DNA from: CAZWSX01 sp964636985
Lineage (GTDB): Bacteria > Planctomycetota > Planctomycetia > Pirellulales > Pirellulaceae
Assembly: GCA_964636985.1 (NCBI GenBank)
Contig: CAZWSX010000018.1
Coordinates: 62,001 to 126,000, forward strand
Direction of reading: 5' to 3'
Length of the DNA: 64,000 nt
Below the pieces are notes generated by a model. It was not told the origin of the DNA. It saw nothing but the letters and a program-made list of their open reading frames with translations, and made no database searches. Numbering within the stretch: the first letter of the stretch is position 1; each line of letters starts with the position of its first letter. Position numbers and translations under genes: made by a program. Below are positions 36,674 to 46,555 of this stretch, in pieces.

Positions 36674-37861
36674 TTATGGCGGACTGGCCACCAAGCCATC
36701 GCGTCGCCCACCTAGACGTTGGTAGAGTTCGTAGTCAATCGCCTGGTTTAAAAACCGCACGGCGCCATCGGCCATCACGAAGTGCGCTCCGCCTCGGTGC
36801 CGAGATTTGAAGCCCAATGAAGTCGTCCAAGCGCCGGGCCAGTGGCAGCCGTCGCTGTCGGGCGGTGGCGTATTCCAGGAGCTTTCGCTGGGTGTTCCCG
36901 GGCCGCCGTTGGGGCACGTATCAAAGTTGATCGGCGAGATCGTCACGGCCCAGGTGGCGTTCATGTCGAACCAGTCGCGCCAGCGGGCGTGATCCGAGCA
37001 GTAGCCGCGAACTTCACCTATCAAAATGGTGTTGGCCGTGCCGTCGCTGATATCGGCGAACCGAGCGCTCCATGCGTCGCGGCCGAACGGTCCGGAAATT
37101 CCTTCGCTAAGCGGAATCGCCCAACCGCCTGGCGTCCAGTAGTAGCAAGCGCCGTTGGTGCAGTGGCCGTCGCCGAAATAGCTGTTGACGTAATTCCCGT
37201 TGGGAGCAGCCGTTTGATTAGGGTTCATCCTCGAAACCCACGGCGAGCCTGTCTCGGGGAGGAATTTCTGGCAAACTTGCGAGCCAACGTTCGTCGGTCC
37301 CATGCTGGTCGCGTAACTCGCCAGCGAACGGCCAGATAGACTCGAATCGTCGGACGGGCAGCGATAGACGCTCGGTTCCCACCGCTTAAGGAACTGGCCT
37401 CCTTCCGACTCGTGCAAACCATTATGCGTCAGCCCCATCAGGCGACGGATCTGGTTGGAAACGCCCTGCTCGGAACTATTCCCAAAGATGCCGCTGGTGC
37501 GGAAATCGAGTTGGTCGTAGATTGCCCCCATTTCCAAATGCGGGAGCATTTTGACAAATCGACTTCCTTTATCGGCAGGTCGAAACTCGGTTCCTTTAAG
37601 CAAGACCGTATCGAAAAAGTTCGATCCCCACGTCAGCGATTGCCACGCCTCGTGATAGGTGTGCTGGGCAATGCCCATTTGTTTGAGGTTGCTTGCGCAT
37701 TGCATGCGGCGAGCAGCTTCGCGAGCCGATTGCACGGCTGGCAAGATGAGGGCGACTAAGACGCCCACGATCGCGATGACGACCAACAGCTCGACAAGCG
37801 TGAAGCCACGGCGCCGCGCTTGAGCGAGGTTTAGGCAATCACGTTCGCGATCGTAGATCAT
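36674..37861 (-). CDS. DUF1559 prepilin-like protein
   Basis: A surface or pseudopilin-like protein typical of planctomycetes, which carry many paralogues. The class III signal/prepilin cleavage region is RRRGFTLVELLVVIAIVGVL, followed by the amphipathic SAREAARRMQCASNLKQMGIA helix. The C-terminal family motif FVMADGAVRFLN is present. The ATG at 37861 puts the basic leader just before the methylation site (395 aa); a start at 38005 would add 48 residues. Cysteine pairs in the middle suggest disulfides. The paralogues are thought to be pilus- or secretion-associated, but this is not established. Confidence 0.9.
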   Translation of the reverse strand: MIYDRERDCLNLAQARRRGFTLVELLVVIAIVGVLVALILPAVQSAREAARRMQCASNLKQMGIAQHTYHEAWQSLTWGSNFFDTVLLKGTEFRPADKGSRFVKMLPHLEMGAIYDQLDFRTSGIFGNSSEQGVSNQIRRLMGLTHNGLHESEGGQFLKRWEPSVYRCPSDDSSLSGRSLASYATSMGPTNVGSQVCQKFLPETGSPWVSRMNPNQTAAPNGNYVNSYFGDGHCTNGACYYWTPGGWAIPLSEGISGPFGRDAWSARFADISDGTANTILIGEVRGYCSDHARWRDWFDMNATWAVTISPINFDTCPNGGPGTPSESSWNTPPPDSDGCHWPGAWTTSLGFKSRHRGGAHFVMADGAVRFLNQAIDYELYQRLGGRRDGLVASPP

Positions 37862-38035
37862 CACGAACCCGCTTTGGGGGAGACTCTGCTGCGGGACCGG
37901 AAATTCCATTTGGTCCAGATTTTTCGGCTCCTTGCCATTTAATCTAATCGTAGGCTGTCGTCCCATCAACGCAACCGAAAGACCTGAACAATTCTTTAAA
38001 AACAAGCGCCAAGTTGTACCGCCAAGGCAATCGCC

Positions 38036-40933
38036 CTACATTTCCTCACATTCGGCCCAGTTGTCGCCCGCCTTGACATCCACTTTCAGGCGCACGCCCA
38101 GCGACATCACGCCTTCCATCTCCGCGCGCACCACCTCGCTTAGCATTTGCAGCTCTTCGGGAGGAGCTTCGAAGACCAGTTCGTCGTGGATTTGCAAAAG
38201 CATCTTGGCTTGCCAGTGACCACCCGTAGGTTTTTCCCCTTTGAGCAATCGATGCAACCTAATCATGGCCATCTTGATCAAATCGGCCGCGGAGCCCTGA
38301 ATCACCGAGTTCACCGCGATCCGCTCGGGCAAAATTCGCTGGCGCTTGTTGCCGCGCACGGACCTGTCGCGGACTCCTTCGACGGGGCGTCGCCGGCCCG
38401 CGATCGTTTTCACATAGCCAAGCCGTCGGCACTCGTCGAGTGTTTCCTCCATGAACTGGTCGACGCCCGGATATCGTTCGAAATAGGCATCGATAAAGGC
38501 CTGAGCGTCGCTCTTGGGAATATCGAGCGCGTTCGCCAAGCCAAACGCCGACTGGCCGTAGATGATGCCGAAGTTGATCGCCTTGGCGCTGCGGCGCTGG
38601 TCGCGGTTGACTTCTTCGAGCGGCACCCGGTAGACCTGCGAAGCGACTAGCGAGTGAATATCGCGATCCGACGCGAAGGCCTCTTGAAGCGTCGCATCCT
38701 TCGAAAAGTGCGCCAGCACGCGGAGTTCGATCTGCGAGTAGTCGGCGCACAGCAGCTTCCACCCTGGATGGCCTGGCAAAAAGGCCCCCCGAATCTCGCG
38801 CCCTTCTTCGGTTCGGACGGGAATGTTCTGCAGGTTCGGGTCTTGGCTGCTCAAGCGGCCTGTCGCCGCTACGTCTTGCGCGAACGATGTATGGACGCGA
38901 CTGGTCTTGGGACAAACAAGCTGTGGAAGAGCATCGACATACGTCCCTTTAAGCTTGGAGTACTGGCGGAATCCCACAATTTTGGCCGGCAATTCATGGT
39001 GACGAGCCAGTTCCTCCAGAACCTCGGCGTCGGTGCTGGCGCCGGTTTGAGTCTTCTTGATCACCGGCAGCTTGAGCTTCTCGAACAGCATCGTCGCGAG
39101 TTGCTTAGGCGAGTTAATGTTGAACTCCTCACCCGCGATTCGGTAGATCTCCTTTTCCAGTTCAACCATCTTCGCGGCGAATTTCTCGCTCAGCCGCTTG
39201 AGCAAATCGGTATCGATCCGGATGCCGTTGAACTCCAACTCCGCCAAGACTTCGACGAGCGGCATCTCCATCTCGCGAAACAGCGTTTCGACTTCGTCTT
39301 CCTTCAATCGTCGCTCGAGAATCGGAACCAACCGCATGGGGACGTCGGCATCCTCCGCGGCGTATTGCGTAATCAGGTCGACGGGGACTTCGTCCATTCG
39401 CTTCTGATTTTTGCCTGTTCCAATCAGCGAATCGATGGTGATGTTGTCGTGATTGAGATAACGCTTGGCGAGTTCGTCGAGGTTGTGACTTCTCTCGCCT
39501 GGTTCGACGAGATAGTTGGCCACCATCGTGTCGAACTCGGTCCCCGAGAGCGAGATTCCGGCCGAGCGCAGCACGATGATGTCGTACTTGAGGTTCTGCC
39601 CGATTTTGGCGATGTTCGGATTTTCGAGCACGCCACGAAACTTGTCTCGCACCAGGTCCGGCGGAAGCTGCGGCTCTCCGGCTGGTGCCCGCACGGGAAT
39701 GTAGAAACCTTCGCCGGCCTGATAGGAGATTGCATAGCCAACGATCTCGGCCCAGCGCGGGTAGATCGAGGTCGTTTCGGTATCGATCACCATTTGCCGC
39801 TGCTGGGAAAGCTTTTCTACCAGCGCGTCGAGGGCCTCGACGGTCGCCACCGTTTCGTAGCGAGCCTCCCAAACCGCCGGCGCCGACAGAACGGAAAGCG
39901 CAGCAAGCCGCTGCGCCAGGTTGCGAAAACCAAACTCGCGACAAAGTGACTGGACAGCGGCTCCATCAATACCGCCGACTCGCCCGTCGTCCCAGTCGAA
40001 AACGATGGGCACATCACGTTTGAGTTCGGCGAGCGTGCGGCTCAGGTATGCTTGCTGTTGTCCGGCGGCGAGGTTGTCTTTTTTCTTTCCTTTGGGGATC
40101 TCGTCGAGAGCAGCAAACAGCCCTTCGAGATTGCGGTATTTCGAGAGCAACTCGGTAGCGGTTTTGGAACCAATCAGCGGCACGCCTGGGATGTTGTCGA
40201 CACTGTCTCCCACCAGCGCTTGAAAATCGATGACTTGATTCGGCTCGATCCCCCACGTTTCGCGGAGGGCCGCGCTATCGAAGACTTCGTTCTTGCGGAT
40301 GTTGTAAATCTGCACCCGGTCGCTAATGAGTTGCCGGCAGTCCTTATCGCCGGTGACCAGCAGGCAATTCCAACCCTCGCGTTCGCATTGAGTGGCCATC
40401 GTCGCCAGTATGTCGTCGGCCTCGTAGCCCACGAGTTCGACTGCGGGAATAGCGAGCGCTTTCAGCATCTTCTGGATGGGCTCAAGCTGGACTAGCAGGT
40501 CGCCTGGGATTTCCTCGCGGTGCCCCTTGTAGTCGGGGAAGAGCCCGTGACGGAAGTTGTCGCCTTGGGCGTCGAACACGCACACCAGGTAGTCGGGCTC
40601 CTTGTTTTGGATGATGTCGATCATGTCGCGGATGAACCCGTGAACGGCCCCGACCGGTTGTCCCGTGGGGCTGCTCATTTCCGGCAGCACGTGGAAAACC
40701 TGATAGATCAATCCCATCGCATCCACGAGGTAGACACTTTTGGGGCCGGTCTTGGGAACCGGGACCGGCGGGAACTTCTTCTCCGTGGTTCCCGCTTTTT
40801 TGGCACGGGGCCGCGGGGCCTTGGTGGGAGCCGCCTCTGGCGCGGGCGGAGTTTGTGAATCGGCGGGGAAATCCGCCGGGGGCTCGAATCCGGCCAGCGT
40901 TTTTTGTTCGGGATTGGGTTTTCGTTTGGCCAT
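38036..40933 (-). CDS. polA: DNA polymerase I
   Basis: Full-length Pol I of 965 aa with all three activities. After a 50-residue Pro/Lys-rich N-terminal extension comes the 5'-3' exonuclease domain (VYLVDAMGLIYQ and GDSVDNIPG). The 3'-5' exonuclease domain has intact metal sites (VIDTETTS, KIGQNLKYD, YAAEDAD), so it should proofread. In the polymerase domain, DYSQIELRVLAH, the RRSAKAINFGIIYGQ finger helix and LQIHDELVFEAP carry the catalytic carboxylates. The finger helix has Phe, not Tyr, at the nucleotide-discrimination position, as in E. coli Pol I. The leader before the gene at 41537 is a 603-bp divergent gap. Confidence 0.96.
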   Translation of the reverse strand: MAKRKPNPEQKTLAGFEPPADFPADSQTPPAPEAAPTKAPRPRAKKAGTTEKKFPPVPVPKTGPKSVYLVDAMGLIYQVFHVLPEMSSPTGQPVGAVHGFIRDMIDIIQNKEPDYLVCVFDAQGDNFRHGLFPDYKGHREEIPGDLLVQLEPIQKMLKALAIPAVELVGYEADDILATMATQCEREGWNCLLVTGDKDCRQLISDRVQIYNIRKNEVFDSAALRETWGIEPNQVIDFQALVGDSVDNIPGVPLIGSKTATELLSKYRNLEGLFAALDEIPKGKKKDNLAAGQQQAYLSRTLAELKRDVPIVFDWDDGRVGGIDGAAVQSLCREFGFRNLAQRLAALSVLSAPAVWEARYETVATVEALDALVEKLSQQRQMVIDTETTSIYPRWAEIVGYAISYQAGEGFYIPVRAPAGEPQLPPDLVRDKFRGVLENPNIAKIGQNLKYDIIVLRSAGISLSGTEFDTMVANYLVEPGERSHNLDELAKRYLNHDNITIDSLIGTGKNQKRMDEVPVDLITQYAAEDADVPMRLVPILERRLKEDEVETLFREMEMPLVEVLAELEFNGIRIDTDLLKRLSEKFAAKMVELEKEIYRIAGEEFNINSPKQLATMLFEKLKLPVIKKTQTGASTDAEVLEELARHHELPAKIVGFRQYSKLKGTYVDALPQLVCPKTSRVHTSFAQDVAATGRLSSQDPNLQNIPVRTEEGREIRGAFLPGHPGWKLLCADYSQIELRVLAHFSKDATLQEAFASDRDIHSLVASQVYRVPLEEVNRDQRRSAKAINFGIIYGQSAFGLANALDIPKSDAQAFIDAYFERYPGVDQFMEETLDECRRLGYVKTIAGRRRPVEGVRDRSVRGNKRQRILPERIAVNSVIQGSAADLIKMAMIRLHRLLKGEKPTGGHWQAKMLLQIHDELVFEAPPEELQMLSEVVRAEMEGVMSLGVRLKVDVKAGDNWAECEEM

Positions 40934-41536
40934 GACGAGCAGCGGTTCTAGAGGGGTTCGACGGAGAGGAGGTCAGGGGGCGGCGGTCGCCCGTTTCCCA
41001 GTTGCCTCATCGTTGCCGTGGATGTGGTCAAAAGGCAACCCGACACCGCCCGCTGGCGTGGGAAATCGGCGGCCAATCTGCGAAAGCGTCGGAGCCGGAT
41101 CGAGCTGCATAGGAAGGTTGCGCCGCCTGTGCGCTCAAAAGATTGACACTGTGTCCCCCCCTATCTACGATCAAGGGAGCGGATTTTCACGGCGAAAATG
41201 GGGCAAACAGCCCGATCGCGCCACCCATCAGGGCCTCCAATTCCTTCGGCGGGTAAGGACTGTTCCTTCTCGTTGTGCGGAATGTGGGATGTTTTGTCGC
41301 TCGTTTGCTTGGATTTTCAGTCCACGGCGAGCAAGATGGTGCGCGGGTTGCTATTTTCACCGGAGAGTTGTCACCGGAGACGTGTCACCTAAGACACTGT
41401 CACCGGAACACGTTCGCCACAGACGCTTTCGCCAGTGAGTGGTTAGGGCTTCTGGTTCGGTTTTGAAGAACGGTTGGAACGCCGGCTTCTCAACGTTTGA
41501 GTTGGTTACTTTTCTCGTCGGAAGGAGTTCCGTTAC
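40934..41536. other. 603-bp divergent region upstream of polA and the coiled-coil gene
   Basis: No supported gene lies here. The segment holds a set of short near-tandem repeats at 41357-41433 and a purine-rich ribosome-binding sequence (GGAAGGAG) before 41537. The promoters of polA and of the plus-strand gene should both lie here. Confidence 0.4.
41357..41433 (+). repeat. Near-periodic TCACC/TCGCC repeat in the leader of the coiled-coil gene
   Basis: TCACC occurs at 41357, 41371, 41385 and 41400, followed by TCGCC at 41414 and 41429. The spacing is 14, 14, 15, 14 and 15 bases. Several copies continue as TCACCGGAGA or TCACCGGAAC. The alternation of spacing is not codon-like (not all multiples of 3), and the region is not coding. 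It could be a binding array for a regulator or simply replication slippage. Confidence 0.6.
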
Positions 41537-43120
41537 ATGGCTCGCGATGGTCAAAGCACCGCTTTACAAGCGACCGTTATCGTTCTCACGATGCTCGTCG
41601 TCGGCCTTGGCGTGGGAACATGGCTCGGCTACTCCGAAGCAACCAAGGCAACGGCTCGTGCCAACGCCGCCGAGGAATCCGCCAGAACAGCCGATCAGCG
41701 GATCGCCGACTTCAACTACGCGGTCGCGGCCTACAAGCACATGGTCATCGGATCGCCTGAGCGAAGCGGCGTCGATGCTGCCAAAGGGGTGGCGGAACGC
41801 GGGAAGGGCGACCCCACTTCTGATGCCGCCGAGACGGATGCCACGGCAGCGCTGGCCCAATTCGACCAGAACATGAAGCTGTACACCGACGTCGCTCCCG
41901 AAGGTGGCCGCGACTACACCAAGCTGATTGCGTTCGCCATGAAAACCATCAGCGAGCGCAACAAAGACGTGGCCGATGCCCGGACTCGCGATGTCGCCAA
42001 CGCCGAAAACCTCAAGCAAACCCAAGCGAGCGAGTTGAATCGCGCCAAGATGGCCGAGGACCGTGCCGGCAAAGCCGAATCGGACCTGAAAGGCGAACGC
42101 GACAAGATGGAAGCCGATCGCGCCCGCTACAAAGAAGACACCAAGAAACTGGAGGCAGAGAAAGTCGCCGCCGTCGATCAGAAGGACAAAGAGCTCAAGC
42201 AAGCCCGCGATGAAAACGCCGGCTTGAAGAAGCTGAATCAACAGCTGCAGGAAAAGAATGTCGACCTCCTGGCGAAGGTCAAGAAGCTCGATCAATACGA
42301 ACGGCCTGACTACTCCCAAGCGCAGTACGAAATTGCCGACGGCGAGTTGACGGCAGTGAGCCAACGCGAGCAATTGGTTTGGCTCAACCTGGGAAGCGCC
42401 GATGGCCTTCGTCCGCAGATGACGTTCTCGGTCTTTGCCCACGACGAAAATCGCAACACCGTGGATCGCATGAAGGGCACGATCGAAGTCACCAAGATCC
42501 ACGGCCCGCACTTGGCCGAAGCACGCATTAACCAACCTGAAAGCGCAGCCGAAAAGAAGCGATTGTTCACCGAACCGCTGCTGCCTGGGGACAAGCTGTT
42601 CAATCCTGGTTGGTCGCCCGGCCAGGTTCTTCACTTCGCGATCGCCGGGTTCATTGATACCAACGGCGATGGGCGTAGCGACCGCGATCGCGTCCGCAGC
42701 ATTTTGGAAAGCGCTGGTGCCGTGATCGATGCCGAAGTGATGGACGATGGCAAGCGGGTGGGTTCACCGTCCGTCGTCACTCGCTACTTTATCCGCGGAA
42801 AAGACCCTCGCGACACCCGCATCCCCGGCCAATCGGAGGATGAAGCCAAGGCAGCTTCGCAAGCCTACGGTGACATGGTTAGGCTCTGCGAAAACTACAA
42901 CGTCGAACAAATCGACGTAAGCAAATTCCTCGCGATGATGGGTTGGAAGGAAGAGCAGCGGACCACGGCGTTGGGCGCGCGACGCGACGCCTCGAAATTC
43001 CGTCCTCGCAAGCCTTCCGACGCCGCAGCGCCGCCGCCAGCAGCCAAACCGGCCGGTAAACCGGCAACGGAAGATGCTCCGGCCGAAGAAGGCGGCGATA
43101 CCGATCCCTTCGGTAGCTAG
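41537..43120 (+). CDS. Membrane-anchored coiled-coil protein with BRCT-like segment
   Basis: A 527-aa protein with an N-terminal membrane anchor (ATVIVLTMLVVGLGVGTWL). It is followed by a mixed region and a long coiled coil (about residues 145-260, with many KAE/KD/EK runs). A strand-rich domain (REQLVWLNLGSADGLRPQMTF, from about residue 276) follows. A segment at about 363-423 (HFAIAGFIDTNGDGRSD, then GAVIDAEV and RYFIRGKDP) has the strand-helix-strand pattern of a BRCT fold, but this is only a visual impression. The tail is Pro/Ala-rich. Most of it should face the periplasm. A terminator follows the stop codon. Confidence 0.7.
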   Translation: MARDGQSTALQATVIVLTMLVVGLGVGTWLGYSEATKATARANAAEESARTADQRIADFNYAVAAYKHMVIGSPERSGVDAAKGVAERGKGDPTSDAAETDATAALAQFDQNMKLYTDVAPEGGRDYTKLIAFAMKTISERNKDVADARTRDVANAENLKQTQASELNRAKMAEDRAGKAESDLKGERDKMEADRARYKEDTKKLEAEKVAAVDQKDKELKQARDENAGLKKLNQQLQEKNVDLLAKVKKLDQYERPDYSQAQYEIADGELTAVSQREQLVWLNLGSADGLRPQMTFSVFAHDENRNTVDRMKGTIEVTKIHGPHLAEARINQPESAAEKKRLFTEPLLPGDKLFNPGWSPGQVLHFAIAGFIDTNGDGRSDRDRVRSILESAGAVIDAEVMDDGKRVGSPSVVTRYFIRGKDPRDTRIPGQSEDEAKAASQAYGDMVRLCENYNVEQIDVSKFLAMMGWKEEQRTTALGARRDASKFRPRKPSDAAAPPPAAKPAGKPATEDAPAEEGGDTDPFGS

Positions 43121-43156
43121 CATCCCGTTGCGGTCGAATTAGCTCATACTCCTTAA

Positions 43157-43186
43157 GCCGCGCCCCGTTTCGGGCGTGGCTTTTTT
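43157..43186 (+). terminator. Rho-independent terminator after the coiled-coil gene
   Basis: The stem GCCGCGCCC (43157-43165) pairs with GGGCGTGGC (43172-43180), with one G-U pair, around a short loop, and is followed by six T. Confidence 0.88.
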
Positions 43187-43410
43187 ATTGCGCGATGACC
43201 CTAGCTGCTAGCTAGGAATGGTCTTTGCGCCAGGCCGCCGGTTGGAGTAGTCTTCTTCCCGGAGCAGTCTCGCCCTCGCCCCTTGAACCCAAGGCGGTGC
43301 GTTGCCTGCTCCGCATAGAGCGCGGTGCATCGGGTTGGCTCACGGATGATTCGCCAACGGCACCTCGCAGCCTATGAACCCGCAGACCGCGGACCCAGGG
43401 AGGGGTCGCC

Positions 43411-44739
43411 GTGAAACAACTCTACCCATTCGTAGCCTTGGCTGTGATGCTCGCAGGCGGCTACTTTTTCTTCACGCAATTCAAGATCGACCGCACGGGA
43501 AAAGTCATCTCGCGCGATCCCAATGATCCTTTGTTACCAAGCAAGAACAAAGGAAAAGGGACGTTCGGCAGCACGCTGACGAAAATCGGCGATGAGATTC
43601 GCGATGCGCTCGACCCGCAGGGCAAAGGGACCGCGGCAAGGCGGCCCTCCTCGGGGCAATCGAATTCACAACGGCGGTACGACGATTACGCCTCCAGTAA
43701 GCGGCCAAGTTCGCGTTCGGAATCGTTTCGACCGGAGAGCGATCCGCGCGACTACCCCTCAAACGCCGCGAGGCGCAGCAGTCCCTACGACAACGATCCC
43801 TATGCGAACACAGGCCGCCGGAATGCGCAGCGTGCCTCGACGGACCAGCAGGACCCGTACAGCGATTACGACGCCTCTCAAGCGGCTTACAACCGCCGCG
43901 TCACGCCGGCCCGAACGTCGAGCGCGCCACAAACAATTCGCATTGCCACGTTCAACATCCAAGTCTTCGGTGAAAAGAAACTAGAGGATCGCCGCGTCGT
44001 TGGCATCCTTGCCGAAATCGTGCAGAACTTCGACATCGTGGCGATCCAGGAAGTCCGTTCGCAGAATCAGGACGTCGTCCCGCGGTTTGTCGACTATGTC
44101 AACGCCCAAGGGCGGCGTTACCGCGAAGTGCTGGGCCCGCGCGAGGGACGTACGTCTTCCAAGGAACAGTACGCGTTCATCTACGACAGCGATACGATCC
44201 TGTGCGACGCCAGCGCCGTCTACGTGGTCGACGACCCCGACGACATGCTGCAGCGCCCCCCCATGGTGGCACCCTTCGCATGCCGCAATGCGCCGCCCGA
44301 CCAGGCCTTCACGTTCACCTTGATCAACGCGCATACCCAGCCTGACATGGCGAAAGAAGAATGCGACATGATGGACGACGTGATCCGGGCGGTCCGCAAT
44401 GATGGCCGCGGCGAAGACGACATCATTCTGCTAGGCGACTTTAACGCCGGTCCCAAGCAGATGCGTCACCTCTCGATGATGCCGCAGGTTGGGTTCGTCG
44501 TAACGACGCAAACCACCAACGTGCGGGAAAGAAAGACCTACGACAACATTATTTTCAATCGCGCGGCGACCACCGAGTTCCTCGGCAAGGGAGGCGTGTT
44601 CGATTTCCGCAGGTACTACAACCTAAGGAGCGAGGACGAAGCCCTCACGGTCTCCGACCACTATCCCGTCTGGGCGGAATTCAGCATTTACGAAAACGGC
44701 TCGCAGCCACGCGTGGCGCGAACGCGTTCCTCGTGGTAG
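43411..44739 (+). CDS. Endonuclease/exonuclease/phosphatase-family protein with membrane anchor
   Basis: A 442-aa protein. The N-terminal membrane helix (LYPFVALAVMLAGGYFFF) is followed by a Ser/Arg/Asp-rich disordered stretch (about residues 30-170). The DNase I-like domain spans about 170-430. Its catalytic and metal-binding positions are visible in IRIATFNIQVFG, FDIVAIQEVRS, TLINAHTQPD, LLGDFNAGPKQ and VSDHYPVWAEF (the histidine after SD). Family members cleave phosphodiester bonds in DNA, RNA, phosphoinositides or small phosphates; the exact substrate is not obvious. With the membrane anchor, the catalytic domain should lie in the periplasm. It converges with sufE. Confidence 0.85.
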   Translation: MKQLYPFVALAVMLAGGYFFFTQFKIDRTGKVISRDPNDPLLPSKNKGKGTFGSTLTKIGDEIRDALDPQGKGTAARRPSSGQSNSQRRYDDYASSKRPSSRSESFRPESDPRDYPSNAARRSSPYDNDPYANTGRRNAQRASTDQQDPYSDYDASQAAYNRRVTPARTSSAPQTIRIATFNIQVFGEKKLEDRRVVGILAEIVQNFDIVAIQEVRSQNQDVVPRFVDYVNAQGRRYREVLGPREGRTSSKEQYAFIYDSDTILCDASAVYVVDDPDDMLQRPPMVAPFACRNAPPDQAFTFTLINAHTQPDMAKEECDMMDDVIRAVRNDGRGEDDIILLGDFNAGPKQMRHLSMMPQVGFVVTTQTTNVRERKTYDNIIFNRAATTEFLGKGGVFDFRRYYNLRSEDEALTVSDHYPVWAEFSIYENGSQPRVARTRSSW

Positions 44740-44765
44740 GTTTGGCTGACGACTCTGTTGTCGTT

Positions 44766-45188
44766 CTAGGATGCGGAGATCTTGGTGAGATCCCGAACTC
44801 GACGGACCATAGAAAACAGACCGTTGGTTCGACTGGGAGAGATCATCTTTTCTAACTTCAGGTCTCGGAAGAATTTTTCCATTGGAAATGCGGCAGCCTC
44901 AGCTGCAGTCTTTCCGGCATAGACAATCAGTAATAACGCGATCACTCCCCGAACGTACTCTGCGTCGCTGTCGGCCTCAATCTTCACTGGGAGGTTCGGG
45001 TCCTCGGGTTTATCGATGACGAGCCATACCTTGGCTTGACAGCCCTGCACTTCATTTCGCTCCGTCTTCTCTTCTGGCGAGAATCGACGAAGCGGCAGCC
45101 CCAACTCCAACAAGAATTTGTATCTCTCGTCCATGGTTTCGAGCTCTTCGAAATCCTGGCGAACTTCATCGAGTGTAGGAAGCGACAT
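44766..45188 (-). CDS. SufE-family sulfur acceptor
   Basis: A 140-aa SufE-like protein that accepts persulfide sulfur from a cysteine desulfurase for Fe-S cluster assembly. The active-site cysteine is C50 in NEVQGCQAKVWL, the diagnostic motif of SufE/CsdE. The N-terminal EELETMDERYKFLLELG helix and the C-terminal AAAFPMEKFFRDL helix also match. The ATG at 45188 was chosen because an earlier start (45263) would add 25 residues not found in the family. No sufS or other Suf gene is adjacent. Confidence 0.92.
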   Translation of the reverse strand: MSLPTLDEVRQDFEELETMDERYKFLLELGLPLRRFSPEEKTERNEVQGCQAKVWLVIDKPEDPNLPVKIEADSDAEYVRGVIALLLIVYAGKTAAEAAAFPMEKFFRDLKLEKMISPSRTNGLFSMVRRVRDLTKISAS

Positions 45189-45392
45189 AGTGGCCTGAAA
45201 AATAAGTGGATGACTATCTATTTCAACCCTACGTCGATCAAGCCAAATCGTCCACGGGGCCAAGGCTGTGTTTCACACGATTCGGACGCTGATTACCCGC
45301 GAATTCACGAAAAAATGATTGGTTTTGGCCCATGCCAACGGCTAGACTGCTTTCCGCCCTGAATCCCATTTTTTGACTTGCCGCCTTCGCCT

Positions 45393-46091
45393 ATGTCCAC
45401 ACCAGGCCCAGCACGCTTTCCGGAGGCTCCCAACCCTGCCGGACAGGCCCCTCCCAGTGCTAAACCCAGTTCCAGCGGCACAGGCAACCCGTACCAGTCG
45501 CCGCAGCCAGAGTATGTGCCACCTTCGCCTCAGCAGTTGGCGGAAGTCCACCTGCAACAGCAACTCAAGCCCTTGTTCGACGCCGGCAGAAACGGCGCCA
45601 ACTGGTTCTATTGGGCAGCTGGACTCTCGGTGGTCAACGCGACGCTGATGCTTTGCGATGCTAACTGGCACTTTTTCGCTGGGTTGGCCATCGTGGATAT
45701 CGTTTCCGTTTTCGGACGGGCATTCGCGCTTCAACACCCCAACGAAGCTCCCATCTTTTACGGGATTGCGATCGCCATTGACGCCGCCGCCATCGGCCTG
45801 TGCGCTTTGTTTGGATGGCTATCGAACAAGCGGATGACTTGGCTGATGGTCGTCGGCATGGTCATTTACGTACTCGACGGCTTGCTGTTCCTCTTGTTCA
45901 TGAACATTTTCTCTGTCGCATTTCACGCGTTTGTGCTGCTCCAAATGATCGCCGGGTTCAACGCCTTCCGCAAACTGAACTCGCTGGAACAGCAAATCAT
46001 CCAAGGACACGTCTCGATCCCGCAGACAGGTCCCGCGCAGGCACAAACCGCGCCCCCGCAGACGGCAGCAGCCCCATCGCCCCCCATGTAG
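45393..46091 (+). CDS. Hypothetical four-helix membrane protein
   Basis: A 232-aa protein with an N-terminal Pro/Ala/Ser-rich cytoplasmic stretch (about 1-60) and then four hydrophobic helices (LSVVNATLMLCD, HFFAGLAIVDIVSVFG, APIFYGIAIAIDAAAIG with ALFGW, and WLMVVGMVIYVLDGLLFLLF). The C-terminal tail is Pro/Ala/Gln-rich. The start was set at the ATG at 45393. I do not recognise the family; many planctomycete genomes carry similar Pro-rich short membrane proteins. It ends 140 bp before the tRNA gene. Confidence 0.7.
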   Translation: MSTPGPARFPEAPNPAGQAPPSAKPSSSGTGNPYQSPQPEYVPPSPQQLAEVHLQQQLKPLFDAGRNGANWFYWAAGLSVVNATLMLCDANWHFFAGLAIVDIVSVFGRAFALQHPNEAPIFYGIAIAIDAAAIGLCALFGWLSNKRMTWLMVVGMVIYVLDGLLFLLFMNIFSVAFHAFVLLQMIAGFNAFRKLNSLEQQIIQGHVSIPQTGPAQAQTAPPQTAAAPSPPM

Positions 46092-46230
46092 GTCGCCCAT
46101 TTGGCTCCCGATCAACGGCTTTGCCGGCCGGGAGGGAGCCTTGACAGCCGCGTCAAATCGCCGGTAGATTCGGGGATTCTCCATAGGCGGCGAACAGCCA
46201 CCTGGGAGAGTTGTTTTCTTAGGGAAACAA

Positions 46231-46304
<74 letters not shown>

Positions 46305-46555
46305 TTGCGATTTTGTGGCTTTTGAAATTAGTGGCACAGAACTGGGCACAAAAACCCGGTTTGTGCGCATCGCCACCTCTCTGACGCCAAACTGCTGCAT
46401 ATTGTTCTCTGGCGATCCCTTTGGCTTGCATGGTGTTTAATGCCACAGGAGAACACCGCATGGCCATTCAACCAAATCTCTGGTTCCGCAAAGGACCTTG
46501 AGGCGTGGTTCGTAACGATGGGGTGGCTTAACACCTTTTGAAAAGCTGATATCTC
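46305..46555. other. Spacer downstream of tRNA-Arg, possible decayed integration flank
   Basis: 251 bases between the tRNA and the next beta-propeller. An open frame on the minus strand overlaps the tRNA but has no intact family resemblance. The region could be a decayed attachment flank, because tRNA 3' ends are common integration sites, but I cannot find a repeat of the tRNA end here. Confidence 0.3.

Noticed and set aside
38654..39949. Plus-strand open frame opposite DNA polymerase I
   Set aside because: The other strand carries intact polymerase and exonuclease motifs over the same bases.
41564..42634. Minus-strand frame opposite the coiled-coil gene
   Set aside because: It has no family resemblance, and the plus-strand gene has a proper leader, anchor and terminator.
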